This document shows positions 34,777 through 44,422 of a DNA stretch of 64,000 bases, in pieces. Position 1 is the first letter of the stretch; each line of letters opens with the position of its first letter. The notes under the pieces are model-generated. The model saw only the letters and a list, made by a program, of their open reading frames with translations. It was not told the origin of the DNA and did no database searches. The stretch is from Methanobacteriota archaeon. GTDB lineage: Archaea; Halobacteriota; Methanomicrobia; Methanomicrobiales; Methanoculleaceae. The DNA is taken from positions 1 through 64,000 of the forward strand of contig JAEWLJ010000013.1 in assembly GCA_023393455.1 (NCBI GenBank), in the 5' to 3' direction. Position numbers and translations under genes: made by a program.

Positions 34777-37487
34777 GCGGGAGGACGGTGTTTCCGGACC
34801 GCCTTGAAGATCTCCATCACGACCACGACCGAGGAGGCGAGGACGAGCAGCGTGATCCACTCGACCGGGGAGACGGGCTGCACCTGGAGGACGTCCTGGA
34901 AGAAGGGGATGTAGAGTGCGGCGATATGCAAGCCCTGTGCGGCGATGACGGCGGCGATCAGGATGTAGTTGTTGCTGATGGGGACGCGGAATGCGGAGAT
35001 GTACTCTGAACGGCAGTTGAAGAGATGGAAGTTCTCGAAGAGCACCATCAGCAGGACGATCAGGTTCCGGGCCGCGAACTCGTCCCACCCGTTTGAAAGG
35101 AGCCAGTACCAGGTGCCGACTGCCACCAGTGCGATGACCGTCCCGGAGATGAGCACCTCCTCGATCATCACCAGGTTGAATATCCCCTCCTCCGGCCTTC
35201 GCGGCGGCCGGTTCATGACGCCAGGCTCGCCTCGCTCGAACGCCAGCGCCACGTCCTGGATACCGTTCGTCACCAGGTTCAGCCAGAGGAGCTGGACCGC
35301 GAGGAGGGGCAACGGCAGGCCTATGATGAGGGCGACCAGGAAGAGGAGCACCTCGGCAAACCCGGTTGATATCAGGAGATAGACGACTTTGCGGACATTG
35401 TCGTAGGCGTACCGTCCTTCCTCAATCCCGGCGACGATCGAGGCGAAGTCGTCGTCGGTGACGATCAGCGACGCCGTATCCTTGGCGACGTCGGTCCCGG
35501 AACCCATCGCAACCCCGATGTTCGCGCTCCGGAGTGCCGGCGCGTCGTTGACCCCGTCCCCGGTGACCGCGACGAATGCCCCGCTCTCCCGGTAGGCCTC
35601 AACGATCCGGAGTTTCTGTAGCGGCGTCACCCGGGCAAAGACCCGGGCGGCCTGTACCCGGTCGAGGAACTCGGAGAGCGTCGCAATATCGTCGTCTCCC
35701 AGTTCCGCACCGGTGATCACCTCTTCGGGAGAGTCCGTGATATCAAGCTCCCGAGCGATGGCAAGAGCCGTTGCGGGGTGGTCCCCCGTCACCATCACCA
35801 CGTCGACCCCGGCGTTACGGCACCGCCGCACGGCGTCGGGGACATCGGGCCGGATCGGGTCCATGAACCCGACCAGGCCGAGGAGTTCGAGGGGAGGGAG
35901 CTCCGGGTTCTCCGCAGAGACCGGCCCCTCTGCGCGGCCATGAGCCACGGCAAGCACCCGGTATCCCCGGGAGGTGAGGCCGTCGAGTTCCTCCTGCACG
36001 TGGTCCGGGTCGATGGTGACACCCTCCTCTCCCCCGGCCATGGTCCAGCAGAACGGGAGGACCGTCTCGATGGCCCCCTTGACTGCCACCCGGATCTCCC
36101 CGCCCTCCCGGTACCAGACGGCAGCATACCGCCGCTCGGACTCGAAGGGAATATCGGCGACGGCAGGCGCACTCTCGCGGATACCGGCGGGGTCAAGCCC
36201 CAGTTTGTAGGTGAGCGCGAGGAACGCCACGTCAATCGCGTCGCCCTGGTGCGCCCAGTCACCCTCGCCGGTCCGCTCCAGGGCGGCCTCGTTGCTGATC
36301 GTGGCAGCCCGGGCCAGGCTCTCTACCCGGTCACGGACGGAGCCGGCCACCGGCACTCCGCCCACATCGAGGACCTCCCCCTCGCCCGCGTACCCGGCAC
36401 CCGTGACGGAGATCTCCTCCCCCGTGGGCAGAAGAACCACCCGGGCGGTCTGCTGGTTCACGGTGAGGGTGCCGGTCTTGTCGCTCGCGATCAGCGTGCA
36501 ACTCCCGAGACTCTCCACGGCCGCAAGGAACCGGACGATGACGTTCCGTCCGGCCATGCGTGACGTCGCGATCGAGAGCACGACGGTCAGGGCGACCGGC
36601 AGGCCCTCGGGGATCGCTGAGACGGCGAGAGCGACGGCAAGGAAGAAGACCTCGATTGGGGGCATCCCCTGGCCGAGGACGATGATCGCAAGCAGTCCGG
36701 TGGCGGCAAGGACGGCGATGCTGATCTTTTTGGAGAAATCCTCCATACGGAGGAGAAGCGGGGGTTTGCCCGCCTCCGACGCCGTGACGGTCTCGGCGAT
36801 CTGCCCGATCTCGGTATGCTGGCCGGTCGCGACCACGACCCCCATGCTCCGGCCGGTCATGATAGTGCTGCCGGCGTAGAGCATGTCCAGGCGGTCGCCC
36901 AGAGGGAGGGTTGCGCCCACGGGCTCAGGGCTTTTCCCGACCGCGTGGGACTCGCCGGTCAGGAGCGATTCGTCGACGGTGAGCGACCGCGCCGTGAGGA
37001 TGCGGATATCGGCGGGGACGCGGTCACCTGATTCCAGGACGACGCGGTCGCCGGGGACCAGGTCTTCCGCCGGGACGGTCGTCTCCCGCCCGTCCCGCCT
37101 CACCCGTGCACGGATCTTGAGCATCTGCTGCAGGGCCGTTGCGCTCCTCTCCGCCTTCACCTCCTGGAACGTCCCGATGACGGCGTTGATCAGGATGACC
37201 ACGAAGATGAAGGCGGCGTCGGTGACGTCGGAGAAGAGGACGGATATGATCCCGGCAGCAAGGAGGACATAGATGAGCGGACTCATGAACTGGCGGAGGA
37301 AGACCTCAATCACCGTCGGAGGACGCTTCTCCGGGAGGGCGTTCTCGCCGAAGATCTCCCGGCGACGGGCGACCTCGGCGTCGGAGAGGCCCTCCGCCGG
37401 CGATCCGAGTTGCCCGGCTACGTTGTCCTCCGGGATGGCGTGCCATGGCGTCGTCCGTGACTCGTCGGGTGTGAGGAGGGGTTCCAT
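34749..37487 (-). CDS. P-type cation-transporting ATPase (type II)
   Basis: 912 residues. All P-type landmarks are present: N-terminal cation-ATPase domain, actuator motif LTGES, the PEGLP transmembrane motif of type II pumps, phosphorylation site SDKTGTLT, the KGA nucleotide-binding motif, and hinge GDGVNDAPALRSA. About ten membrane helices are expected. PEGLP places it with Ca2+- and Na+/K+-type pumps rather than heavy-metal pumps. Ion specificity is not resolved. It is convergent with and overlaps the beta-propeller gene by 28 bases. Confidence 0.92.
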   Translation of the reverse strand: MEPLLTPDESRTTPWHAIPEDNVAGQLGSPAEGLSDAEVARRREIFGENALPEKRPPTVIEVFLRQFMSPLIYVLLAAGIISVLFSDVTDAAFIFVVILINAVIGTFQEVKAERSATALQQMLKIRARVRRDGRETTVPAEDLVPGDRVVLESGDRVPADIRILTARSLTVDESLLTGESHAVGKSPEPVGATLPLGDRLDMLYAGSTIMTGRSMGVVVATGQHTEIGQIAETVTASEAGKPPLLLRMEDFSKKISIAVLAATGLLAIIVLGQGMPPIEVFFLAVALAVSAIPEGLPVALTVVLSIATSRMAGRNVIVRFLAAVESLGSCTLIASDKTGTLTVNQQTARVVLLPTGEEISVTGAGYAGEGEVLDVGGVPVAGSVRDRVESLARAATISNEAALERTGEGDWAHQGDAIDVAFLALTYKLGLDPAGIRESAPAVADIPFESERRYAAVWYREGGEIRVAVKGAIETVLPFCWTMAGGEEGVTIDPDHVQEELDGLTSRGYRVLAVAHGRAEGPVSAENPELPPLELLGLVGFMDPIRPDVPDAVRRCRNAGVDVVMVTGDHPATALAIARELDITDSPEEVITGAELGDDDIATLSEFLDRVQAARVFARVTPLQKLRIVEAYRESGAFVAVTGDGVNDAPALRSANIGVAMGSGTDVAKDTASLIVTDDDFASIVAGIEEGRYAYDNVRKVVYLLISTGFAEVLLFLVALIIGLPLPLLAVQLLWLNLVTNGIQDVALAFERGEPGVMNRPPRRPEEGIFNLVMIEEVLISGTVIALVAVGTWYWLLSNGWDEFAARNLIVLLMVLFENFHLFNCRSEYISAFRVPISNNYILIAAVIAAQGLHIAALYIPFFQDVLQVQPVSPVEWITLLVLASSVVVVMEIFKAVRKHRPPAHQTGYGVG

Positions 37488-37712
37488 GATACCGTCTCAC
37501 GAGGTATACGTTGCAGGGTGCCGGTGCCCGGGAGAATAGACATAACCGACTGTGCCGGACGCCCTGCATTCAAGGAGGCGGAACGGTTTGGTGGAACAGT
37601 TCCCCCCTGCGAGGCCCGAAATGCCGCCGGCAATTATCCCCCGGAGTATGACCGGAAGGGGATCTCTCACCTGCATATTAAAAACCTGCGGGCAGGTGCC
37701 CCGCGAGAGGGA

Positions 37713-38045
37713 TCACGCGTGGATCATCGTCAGCATCATCTTGAACCGGGTGACCGCCTGGACCGCGTGGGGTATCGTCGCCGGCATGATGATCAGGTCG
37801 CCTGTCTTCATAGGATACTCCTTGCCTGCGATGGTGACGAGGGTCTCCCCGTCGAGGACCTGGAGGACGGCGTCGTAGGGTGCGGTATGCTCCGAGAGGC
37901 CTTCGCCCGCATCGAAGGCGAAGACCGTGATGGTGCCGGACTTGCTGTAGACGAGCATTCGGCTGACGATCGAGCCCTGCTGGTAGGCAACGAGGTCGCG
38001 TGGGTCGATGACCTGTTCGGTGAGGTTCTCTTTTGCTTCAGTCAT
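37713..38045 (-). CDS. Small cupin-domain protein
   Basis: 110 residues forming a single cupin_2 domain: GEGLSEHTAPYDAVLQVLDGE (motif 1) and GDLIIMPATIPHAVQAV (motif 2). Motif 1 keeps one His and lacks the second, motif 2 keeps one His, so metal binding is uncertain. Small stand-alone cupins are often isomerases, binding proteins or sensors. It is divergent from the radical SAM gene with about 105 bases between starts. Confidence 0.85.
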   Translation of the reverse strand: MTEAKENLTEQVIDPRDLVAYQQGSIVSRMLVYSKSGTITVFAFDAGEGLSEHTAPYDAVLQVLDGETLVTIAGKEYPMKTGDLIIMPATIPHAVQAVTRFKMMLTMIHA

Positions 38046-38149
38046 AGAGGTCTGTTCCCCCTGGAGGGTATTCTGTTTTGCGGCCCGGGGAGGGGGTCTA
38101 CATCCTCACCTTTTTTTCGCCAGGCGGCCAAAATAGTACAAGACCATCC

Positions 38150-39268
38150 GTGTACTATCACCTCATCCTGACCGACAACTGCAACCTCTGCTGCACCTAC
38201 TGTCGGGGGAAGGCCTTCACCGTCGACCCCCTGGAGACGTGCGATATCGCTGTCGACGAAGCTCTCCCGGTGGACCTCGATATCGATCTCGCCGACCTCT
38301 ACCGGTTCCTTGCAAAGGACCCCGATGCCGTGCTGACCTTCTATGGGGGAGAACCCCTCCTCGCCGTCGACCGCGTCCGCGAGATCGCCCGCGACGCCCC
38401 GGTCTCGGCGCTGATCCTCCACACGAACGGCACCCTCCTCGACCGCCTCGAACCTGCGACCGCAAACCGGTTCGACACCATCCTGGTCTCGATCGACGGA
38501 CCCGAGGAACTCACCGATGCTCACCGCGGGGAGGGAACGTTTCGCCGGATCACCGGGAACCTCCGGGGTCTCGCGGCAGGCGGGTTTGCCGGTGAGGTTA
38601 TCGCCCGGATGACCGTGACCGAGGATACCGATATCGAGAAGGCCGTTCGGTATCTCACCGAGAACGATGAGTTCTCATTCCCGGCCGTTCACTGGCAGAT
38701 GGACGCGAACTTCTGGAACGACTACCACATGCGGGACTACGCCGCATGGGTGAAGGAGAGTTACAACCCCGGTATCCGGTCGCTCGTCGCGTTCTGGGTC
38801 GAGACGATGCGCACAGAGGGGCGGGTGCTCCGGTGGTACCCCTTCATCGACCCGGTGGAGGATATGCTGCTCTCCCGGCCGAGCATGCTCCGGTGCGGGT
38901 GCGGCCACGCGAACTACAGCATCATGACCGACGGGCATATCGCCCCCTGCCCGATCATGGTCGGGATGAAGGACTATTACGTCGGGCAGATCGCGACCGC
39001 CGACCCCCTCCGCCTCCCGGTGACGGCCGTCGGGGCCCCCTGCACGGCATGCAGTATTCGTGACTTCTGCGGCGGTCGGTGCCTCTACTCGAACATCACC
39101 CGCCCCTGGCCCGAGGAGGGGCGGCGGATCGTCTGCGGGACGGTAGAGAATCTCCATTCGGCGCTCTCGACGGCCCTCCCGGAGATCCGCCGCCTCATCG
39201 AGGTGGGGAGGATCCGGATGGAGGAGTTCGCCCACCGGAAGTACAACAGTTGCGAGATCATCCCATGA
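38150..39268 (+). CDS. Radical SAM/SPASM enzyme, putative peptide-modifying
   Basis: 372 residues from a GTG at 38150 (VYYHLILTDNCNLCC). The cluster motif CNLCCTYC (C-x3-C-x2-C) is at about residues 12-19, followed by YGGEPLL and TNGTLLD typical of radical SAM folds. The C-terminal region carries a SPASM-type set of cysteines (CGCGHANYSIMTDG, CPIM, CTACSIRDFCGGRC, VCG). This resembles methanogen radical SAM enzymes proposed to modify small peptides. A frame to 38078 is open, but the family starts at the GTG. No Cys-rich precursor peptide was found next to it. Confidence 0.8.
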   Translation: MYYHLILTDNCNLCCTYCRGKAFTVDPLETCDIAVDEALPVDLDIDLADLYRFLAKDPDAVLTFYGGEPLLAVDRVREIARDAPVSALILHTNGTLLDRLEPATANRFDTILVSIDGPEELTDAHRGEGTFRRITGNLRGLAAGGFAGEVIARMTVTEDTDIEKAVRYLTENDEFSFPAVHWQMDANFWNDYHMRDYAAWVKESYNPGIRSLVAFWVETMRTEGRVLRWYPFIDPVEDMLLSRPSMLRCGCGHANYSIMTDGHIAPCPIMVGMKDYYVGQIATADPLRLPVTAVGAPCTACSIRDFCGGRCLYSNITRPWPEEGRRIVCGTVENLHSALSTALPEIRRLIEVGRIRMEEFAHRKYNSCEIIP

Positions 39269-39287
39269 GGGCGGGGGACGAGGAGGT

Positions 39288-40085
39288 TTATTCGTTCCCG
39301 AGATTCGCGAGGAGTTCCTGCGCTCCCTCTACCATGGCGCGGGCGGCCTTCGCCTTCGCCTTCATGACGGCGTGGTTGCCCTCTTCGAGGGCCGCTTCCG
39401 CCTCCCCGTAGAGGACCTCGGCCCGGTCGGTCCGGGCCCGGGGTTTTTTGACGTCCTGCCCTTCGACGGCCGCAAGCTCGACCTCCTCCTGGACGGCGAG
39501 CAGGTCGCCGTAGAGTTCCTCCAGGAGTTCGCGCAACTCCTCTGTCCGGGCGAGGTCATCCTCCCGCTTCTGCCGGCCACGCTCGCGGAGAGCCTCCCGC
39601 GCCTCCTCCTGCCCCTCGATGATCGACTGGAGTTCGTCCTCGACGTCCCTGACCGCTTCCGCGAGCACTTCCGCAAACGCCGTCCGGTCCTCGCGGGAGG
39701 ACTCGTAGCCGTCATAGGCCCCATACGCCCCGCCGGCCGCCGCGCCCCCGATGGCTCCGCCGACGACATCGCCGACGTCCCGGTCGCCCCGGAGGATGCC
39801 GCCGAGGAGACCACCGATGCCTGCCCCGGTGATGGCTCCCGCTATCCCCTTCCGGACTTCTTTTCGTTCCCGGTCGACGGTGTAGCTCACCCGGACGTTC
39901 TCCTGGTCAACGGTGATCTCCATCTGTCCCTGCTCGCCGGTATGCTTGACATCCATCCTCGAAGACGCGTCCCCAATGCTCTGGTGCGTGATCTCCGTGC
40001 CCCTGAGCGCGAGCTGTGACATCAGTCGTTCCACGAAGTCCCGATAAAGGGACGACACTCCCTGCCCATAATAAATAAACGCCAT
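39288..40085 (-). CDS. Glycine-zipper, coiled-coil protein of unknown function
   Basis: 265 residues from the ATG at 40085 (MAFIYYGQGVSS). A hydrophobic glycine-rich stretch (about residues 83-135, AGAITGAGIGGLLGGILRG and GGAIGGAAAGGAYGAYDGY) forms a glycine zipper that can insert in or associate with membranes. It is followed by about 120 residues of charged Glu/Arg/Lys-rich coiled coil (EEAREALRERGRQKRED ...). No family was recognised. An upstream ATG at 40124 would add 13 residues. Confidence 0.7.
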   Translation of the reverse strand: MAFIYYGQGVSSLYRDFVERLMSQLALRGTEITHQSIGDASSRMDVKHTGEQGQMEITVDQENVRVSYTVDRERKEVRKGIAGAITGAGIGGLLGGILRGDRDVGDVVGGAIGGAAAGGAYGAYDGYESSREDRTAFAEVLAEAVRDVEDELQSIIEGQEEAREALRERGRQKREDDLARTEELRELLEELYGDLLAVQEEVELAAVEGQDVKKPRARTDRAEVLYGEAEAALEEGNHAVMKAKAKAARAMVEGAQELLANLGNE

Positions 40086-40242
40086 AGGATCATCCGTTAC
40101 GGTTCTCGATGGTAAAAGATACACCAGTATCCAATAAAAAGCCTTTCTTGAGCGCCTCCGGAGGAAACAGGAGATTGGCGCGATTCCTCACAAGGAGAAG
40201 CCAACATTCATCCGTCCGGAGGAAGATTACTTGCAGAGACCC

Positions 40243-40407
40243 ATGACGGCCATCGGACAGATCTTCTGCAAAATCGGGCTCCACCGCTGGGGCAGGAAGC
40301 GGGGATACGACCAGTACTCCTCGAACGTCATCGAGTGGGAGCAACGGTGCGAGCGGTGCGGGAAGAGAAAGCGGTGGGTCGAGGCGAAGAGGGACCGGCG
40401 GCGGTGA
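40243..40407 (+). CDS. Small Cys-pair protein (54 residues, DUF1660-like)
   Basis: An ATG at 40243 opens a 54-codon frame ending TGA at 40405-40407. It encodes a basic protein with FCKIGLHRWGRKRGYD, a tyrosine/serine linker and RCERCGKRKRWVE; the Cys/His and CxxC arrangement suggests a one-zinc ribbon. Small proteins of this pattern (DUF1660-like) occur in archaea and phages. Function unknown. It lies just before the convergent stop of the histidine kinase. Confidence 0.6.
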   Translation: MTAIGQIFCKIGLHRWGRKRGYDQYSSNVIEWEQRCERCGKRKRWVEAKRDRRR

Positions 40408-40435
40408 CGGCTCGTCAGCAGGAATGCGCACCTGC

Positions 40436-41884
40436 TCAGACACCGGTTACGGCATCGGCACCCCGGCTCCGCCAGCCACCCTCCGGCACCAGTATCTCGA
40501 ACCGGGCGCCTTTCCCGGGTTCGCCGGTCTCCCGGATGGCGATCCCCGTCATCGCAAGGATCTCCCGCACCAGGAAGAGCCCGAGGCCGGTGTTCTTGCC
40601 GAAACCACGCAGGAACATCTCCTCTTTCTCGTCTGCCGGTATTCCGGGGCCGTCGTCCTCGACGACGACGGCAAGGCTCCCTCCCTGGCGACGGCAGTGA
40701 ACCCTGACCGTCGGGGCCGGCCCGGCATACCGGACCGCATTCTCGAAGAGGTTGTAGAAGGCCTTCTCCAGCATAAAATCAGCGTAGACCTCAAACCCGG
40801 CGGTCTCGGTGACGAGGGTGAGACCCTGGAAACCGAGGCCTTCCGCCGCCCGGGCCACGCACTCACCGAGGTCTTGATACTCCGGATCCCGGGCTCCCAG
40901 GTCCTGGTAATCCCGGGTGAACAGAACCTGGCGGTTGATGAACCCGAGAGCCCGCCCCTGCCGGTCCAGGTACCCGAGGAGAACCGGGTCGGTTGTCCGG
41001 TCTCTCGCAAACTCCAGGTAACCCTCAAGGACGGTCAGCTGGTTCAGGATGTCGTGCCGGGTGATGCTGGCGAGCAGGTGCATCTTCCGGTTCGCGGCGA
41101 TCAGAGCGTTCTCGGTCTGCTTCCGGTCGGTGACATCCCGGACGATGGTCTGGAGCTGGCGTGGACCTTTCACGTCCAGCCGGCTCGCGCTCATCTCCAC
41201 ATCATAACGCTTCCCGCTCGGTGCAGCGATCCGCCACTCGAAGAACTGCGGCTCGCCGGCATACGCTGCCTCCATCTTCTCGGCAGCGCTTGCAAACGCC
41301 GGGACACCGTCCGGCTGAACCGGGCTCGATAATTCCCAGGGCGTCTTCCCGATGAGGAACTCCCGGGTGCACCGAAAGGTGTCGAGGGCCTTTTCGTTGC
41401 AGTCAACGAACCGGTCTTCCTCAAAGATGAAGATCGGATCGTTCGCCCCCTCGAAGAGAGCCCGGTAGCGTTTCTCGGAGTCCTGCAACGCCCGGACGGC
41501 TTGCCGGCGCTCCACCGCCTGCACGACCCGGTGCTCAAGCTCGGCAAACTGTGAGTGGGGGTCGCCTCCTTTGTGGATGTAGCCGTCAGCACCGCAATTG
41601 AGCGCCTCGATGACGACCTCCTCACGGCCGCGGCCCGTAAAGAGGATGAACGGGATGTCCCCGAAGTGCTGCCGTACCTCTTTTAAGAGCTCGATACCGT
41701 CCATCTCCGGCATCTGGTAGTCAGCGATGACGGCATCAAAGGGCTGCTCCCCGAGTCGGGCCAGGGCCTCCCGGGCGGAGGACGCAGTCTTCATGGTGAG
41801 GACACCCGAGCGTTCGAGAAAGATCGTACCGAGTTCAAGAAGGGCTGGTTCGTCATCGACGTAGAGTACGGAATACTGAACCAT
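40436..41884 (-). CDS. Hybrid sensor: receiver + PAS + histidine kinase
   Basis: 482 residues from ATG 41884 (MVQYSVLYVDDEPALL). A receiver domain (acidic pair DDE, phospho-acceptor in VIADYQMPEMDG, Lys in YIHKGGDP) is followed by a PAS domain (YRALFEGANDPIFIFEEDRF) and a kinase core with phospho-His in ITRHDILNQLTVLEGYL, N box NLFENAVRYAG and G boxes DDGPGIP and GKNTGLGLFLVREI. No membrane helix, so it senses in the cytoplasm. A TATA element near 41922-41933 makes the two upstream ATGs (41962, 41908) unlikely starts. No separate response regulator is adjacent. Confidence 0.88.
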   Translation of the reverse strand: MVQYSVLYVDDEPALLELGTIFLERSGVLTMKTASSAREALARLGEQPFDAVIADYQMPEMDGIELLKEVRQHFGDIPFILFTGRGREEVVIEALNCGADGYIHKGGDPHSQFAELEHRVVQAVERRQAVRALQDSEKRYRALFEGANDPIFIFEEDRFVDCNEKALDTFRCTREFLIGKTPWELSSPVQPDGVPAFASAAEKMEAAYAGEPQFFEWRIAAPSGKRYDVEMSASRLDVKGPRQLQTIVRDVTDRKQTENALIAANRKMHLLASITRHDILNQLTVLEGYLEFARDRTTDPVLLGYLDRQGRALGFINRQVLFTRDYQDLGARDPEYQDLGECVARAAEGLGFQGLTLVTETAGFEVYADFMLEKAFYNLFENAVRYAGPAPTVRVHCRRQGGSLAVVVEDDGPGIPADEKEEMFLRGFGKNTGLGLFLVREILAMTGIAIRETGEPGKGARFEILVPEGGWRSRGADAVTGV

Positions 41885-42081
41885 CTGCAACGTTTCCAGA
41901 TCCAACATACCTGTGTTACCCTTATAATAACTTGTCGTAATAACACGACGGTGCTGAAACACAGGACTCTGGAGATAGATTGCAGATGCGGGGTTATCTG
42001 TCAGTCAGGTGCTCTGCATTTATCCGCGACAGCCGACGCAACGGCGATGAGCCATAGATGCCGCCGAGATCCTGAAAAAGA

Positions 42082-42657
42082 TTAATTTTTGATCTCCTTC
42101 CCCGCCGAGAAGGCCTTCGCGAGCGCCTCCCCGAACCTATAGTACTCCTGCCGCATCGAGTCGTAGGCGAACGGCCGGATCTTCTCGATATCGGGTTTGC
42201 CGTCCTCTCCGAGGGCGCTCTCGTCCACCTTCACGTCCAGGATCTCACCGATGAACTGGATGTGCACACCGATCTCGACTGTCTGGAGGAGCCTGCACTC
42301 GAGGACGACCGGGAACTCACCGACGTAGGGGGCGTTCACAAGGTCGCTCTTCACCGGCGTAAGCCCCGTCGCGGCGAACTTGTCCGTATCCCGCCCGGAG
42401 GCGATCCCGAAGTAGTCTGCTTCCTTCACGTAGTCCGTCGAGGGTATGCTGATCGTGAACTCGCGTTGCTCGACCAGGTTTGCATAGGTCTGCCGGGCCT
42501 TCTGCACCGAGATCACCACCGACGGTGGGTGGGAAGAGCAGATCCCGCCCCATGCGGCGACCATCGCATCCGGCCGGCCGTCGGTGCCGTAGGTTCCGAT
42601 GATCAGGACGGGATGGGGATAGAGGAGAGTCCGTGGACCGAACGATTGCTTTGCCAT
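42082..42657 (-). CDS. Flavin reductase-like FMN-binding protein
   Basis: 191 residues from ATG 42657 ([17 protein letters not shown]); the ATG at 42672 is an alternative. The split-barrel FMN-binding fold is indicated by [45 protein letters not shown] and [26 protein letters not shown]. Members serve as flavin reductases or flavoredoxins and use FMN as redox carrier. In methanogens the electron donor could be F420H2 or ferredoxin, which is inference. Confidence 0.85.
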   Translation of the reverse strand: MAKQSFGPRTLLYPHPVLIIGTYGTDGRPDAMVAAWGGICSSHPPSVVISVQKARQTYANLVEQREFTISIPSTDYVKEADYFGIASGRDTDKFAATGLTPVKSDLVNAPYVGEFPVVLECRLLQTVEIGVHIQFIGEILDVKVDESALGEDGKPDIEKIRPFAYDSMRQEYYRFGEALAKAFSAGKEIKN

Positions 42658-42832
42658 GGGGATATGGTTCATCCCCGGGCCGAGATAAACTTTTTCGAGC
42701 CCGGGGGACGGGCAAGAGAGGGGGCCGAACGCTCACGCGGCGGACGCTATGGGCAGAGGAACCGGGAGCAGGTCCGTTTGTTATGGTGCCGGGATCTGCC
42801 GCTGAACATTCTATGGGGGGTGGGCGGTACGT

Positions 42833-42842
42833 TCATATAGGA
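42833..42842 (+). promoter_or_regulatory. TATA box of the CBS-domain gene
   Basis: TCATATAGGA lies about 40 bases upstream of the preferred start at 42883. It makes the earlier ATG at 42850 an unlikely start. Confidence 0.45.
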
Positions 42843-42882
42843 TACCCGCATGAGTCAGTCGCCGCCAACGGAGGAAACGAAT

Positions 42883-43335
42883 ATGGGTATTGTGAAGTGC
42901 TGCCGTGAGCAGGTCGTCGCCGTCTCGTCGGACACGCCGGCGCTGGATGTGGCGAAGGTCATGGGAGAGAAGAACGTCGGGAGCGTCGTCGTCGTCACGG
43001 GAGAGAACCGGCCTACCGGCATAATCACCGACCGCGATCTCGCGGTCAGGGTCATGGCTCAGGAGAAGAACCCGGGCGAGGTCCGGGCGGGTGATATCCT
43101 GACCCGGGACGTCGTCACGTTCCAGGACAGCATGGGGGTCTACGAGGCCATCCAGAAGATGACCGCCGAAGGCATCAGGAGGATGCCGATCGTCGACGAC
43201 GGCGGGAGACTGATCGGGATCGTCACGATGGATGATATCATCCGGATGCTGGGCGAAGAGATGGCCGCCATCGCAAAGAACATCGAGAAACAGAGCCCCC
43301 CCATGCAGAAAGCGGCCGCTCCCACGCCCATGTAG
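42883..43335 (+). CDS. CBS-domain pair protein
   Basis: 150 residues consisting of two CBS domains (MGIVKCCREQVVAVSSDTPALDVAKVM, then VTFQDSMGVYEAIQKMTAEGIRRMPIVDDGGRLIGIVTMDD) and a short tail. Tandem CBS modules bind adenine nucleotides and act as energy sensors. The ATG at 42883 follows GGAGGA at the proper distance and lies downstream of a TATA element, so it is preferred to ATG 42850. No fused effector domain, so partner unknown. Confidence 0.87.
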   Translation: MGIVKCCREQVVAVSSDTPALDVAKVMGEKNVGSVVVVTGENRPTGIITDRDLAVRVMAQEKNPGEVRAGDILTRDVVTFQDSMGVYEAIQKMTAEGIRRMPIVDDGGRLIGIVTMDDIIRMLGEEMAAIAKNIEKQSPPMQKAAAPTPM

Positions 43336-43373
43336 GGGGGCTGGCACCATCATTTTTGCCGCAGGCTCGGCCC

Positions 43374-43832
43374 CTACTCCATAGCGAAGACCACGGCCTC
43401 CCCGGTCTGGTTTATCCTCCCGTTCATCGCCCGGACCATCTCCTCCCAGGTCGCCCCGGGCGCGAGTGCAAGATCGAGATCGAGCGCGTAGACACGGAAG
43501 AGGTAGGCCTCGCCCGCCCCGGCCTCCGGGCAGGGGCCCCGGTACCCGAGGGTGCCGAAATCGTTTGTACCCTGCACGGCATGGAGCGGCGACTCCACCG
43601 TCTCTCCTTCCGGGAACCCTTCGGGGATCAGAGGAGTCGCGGGGAGGTTCCAGATGATCCACGCCACCTTTGACGGCCCTTCCTCGGGGCTCGTCGTCGC
43701 AAGGATCGCGAGCGACTTGATGTTCGGGAGGATCCCTTCGACACGGATTGCAGGCGACCGGTTCGCTCCCCTGCAGGTGTACTCCGGCGGGAACTCTTCA
43801 AAATCCAGACTCACTACCAGTTTTTGCGTCAT
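43374..43832 (-). CDS. YbhB/YbcL (PEBP) family protein, copy 1, divergent site
   Basis: 152 residues, PEBP fold (FPPEYTCRGANRSPAIRVEG, FGTLGYRGPCPE). The ligand-site DPD motif is replaced by TTSPEEGPSKVAW, and the His-Arg of the conserved GxxHR motif is replaced by Glu-Ala (GAGEAYLFRVYALD). PEBP proteins bind phospholipid head groups or phosphate-like anions; archaeal functions are unknown. It is the last of four co-directional paralogues. Confidence 0.85.
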   Translation of the reverse strand: MTQKLVVSLDFEEFPPEYTCRGANRSPAIRVEGILPNIKSLAILATTSPEEGPSKVAWIIWNLPATPLIPEGFPEGETVESPLHAVQGTNDFGTLGYRGPCPEAGAGEAYLFRVYALDLDLALAPGATWEEMVRAMNGRINQTGEAVVFAME

Positions 43833-43889
43833 ATCAGACTCCTATGATACTCACATTCCAGGACCACGGGATTACGATGGTGCGTTTGG

Positions 43890-44357
43890 TCACCGGGCGT
43901 ACATGGCGGCCGTCTCGCCGAACCCGAGGACGTGGCCCCGCATCGCGTCGATGAGGTCGTGCTTGCCGGCGCCGGGCGCGAGATCGAGCATGGTATCGAG
44001 CCCGTAGACCTTGAAGAGACAGCGATGCGTCTCGCCCCGGGGAGGGCAGGGGCCGCGCCACCCGATGCTCCCGTAGTCGTTCGTCCCCTGGACGGCACGC
44101 ACCGGGGCCGTGACGACACCCTGCGGCGGGATACCCTCCGGGATCAGGGGTAACGGCGCGAGGTTCCAGGCGATCCAGGTTGTAAAGGAGCACCCGGGTT
44201 CAAAGGGGTTCAACGCAAAGACCGCCACCGATTGCATCTCATCCGTTAGACCGTGGATCCTCAGTTCCGGGGAGAGATCGGGGCCGTCGCACGTATTCCA
44301 GGTGGGAAGCTCCGCCGAACGGAGGGAGACTACCAGCCTGGCAACTCCGGAGCCCAT
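43890..44357 (-). CDS. YbhB/YbcL (PEBP) family protein, copy 2, partly divergent
   Basis: 155 residues. It keeps GETHRCLFKVYGLD and YGSIGWRGPCPP but has NPFEPGCSFTTWIAWN in place of the canonical DPDAPRGTFTHWLAWN, so the pocket differs from copies 3 and 4. It lies 57 bp from copy 1 and 65 bp from copy 3 on the same strand. It presumably arose by tandem duplication. Confidence 0.85.
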   Translation of the reverse strand: MGSGVARLVVSLRSAELPTWNTCDGPDLSPELRIHGLTDEMQSVAVFALNPFEPGCSFTTWIAWNLAPLPLIPEGIPPQGVVTAPVRAVQGTNDYGSIGWRGPCPPRGETHRCLFKVYGLDTMLDLAPGAGKHDLIDAMRGHVLGFGETAAMYAR

Positions 44358-44422
44358 GCAGGAGTCCTCGGCGCGAGGATGATAAATATGTTGCGGGAGC
44401 GTGCCCGGGTCCGGAGCACCAT

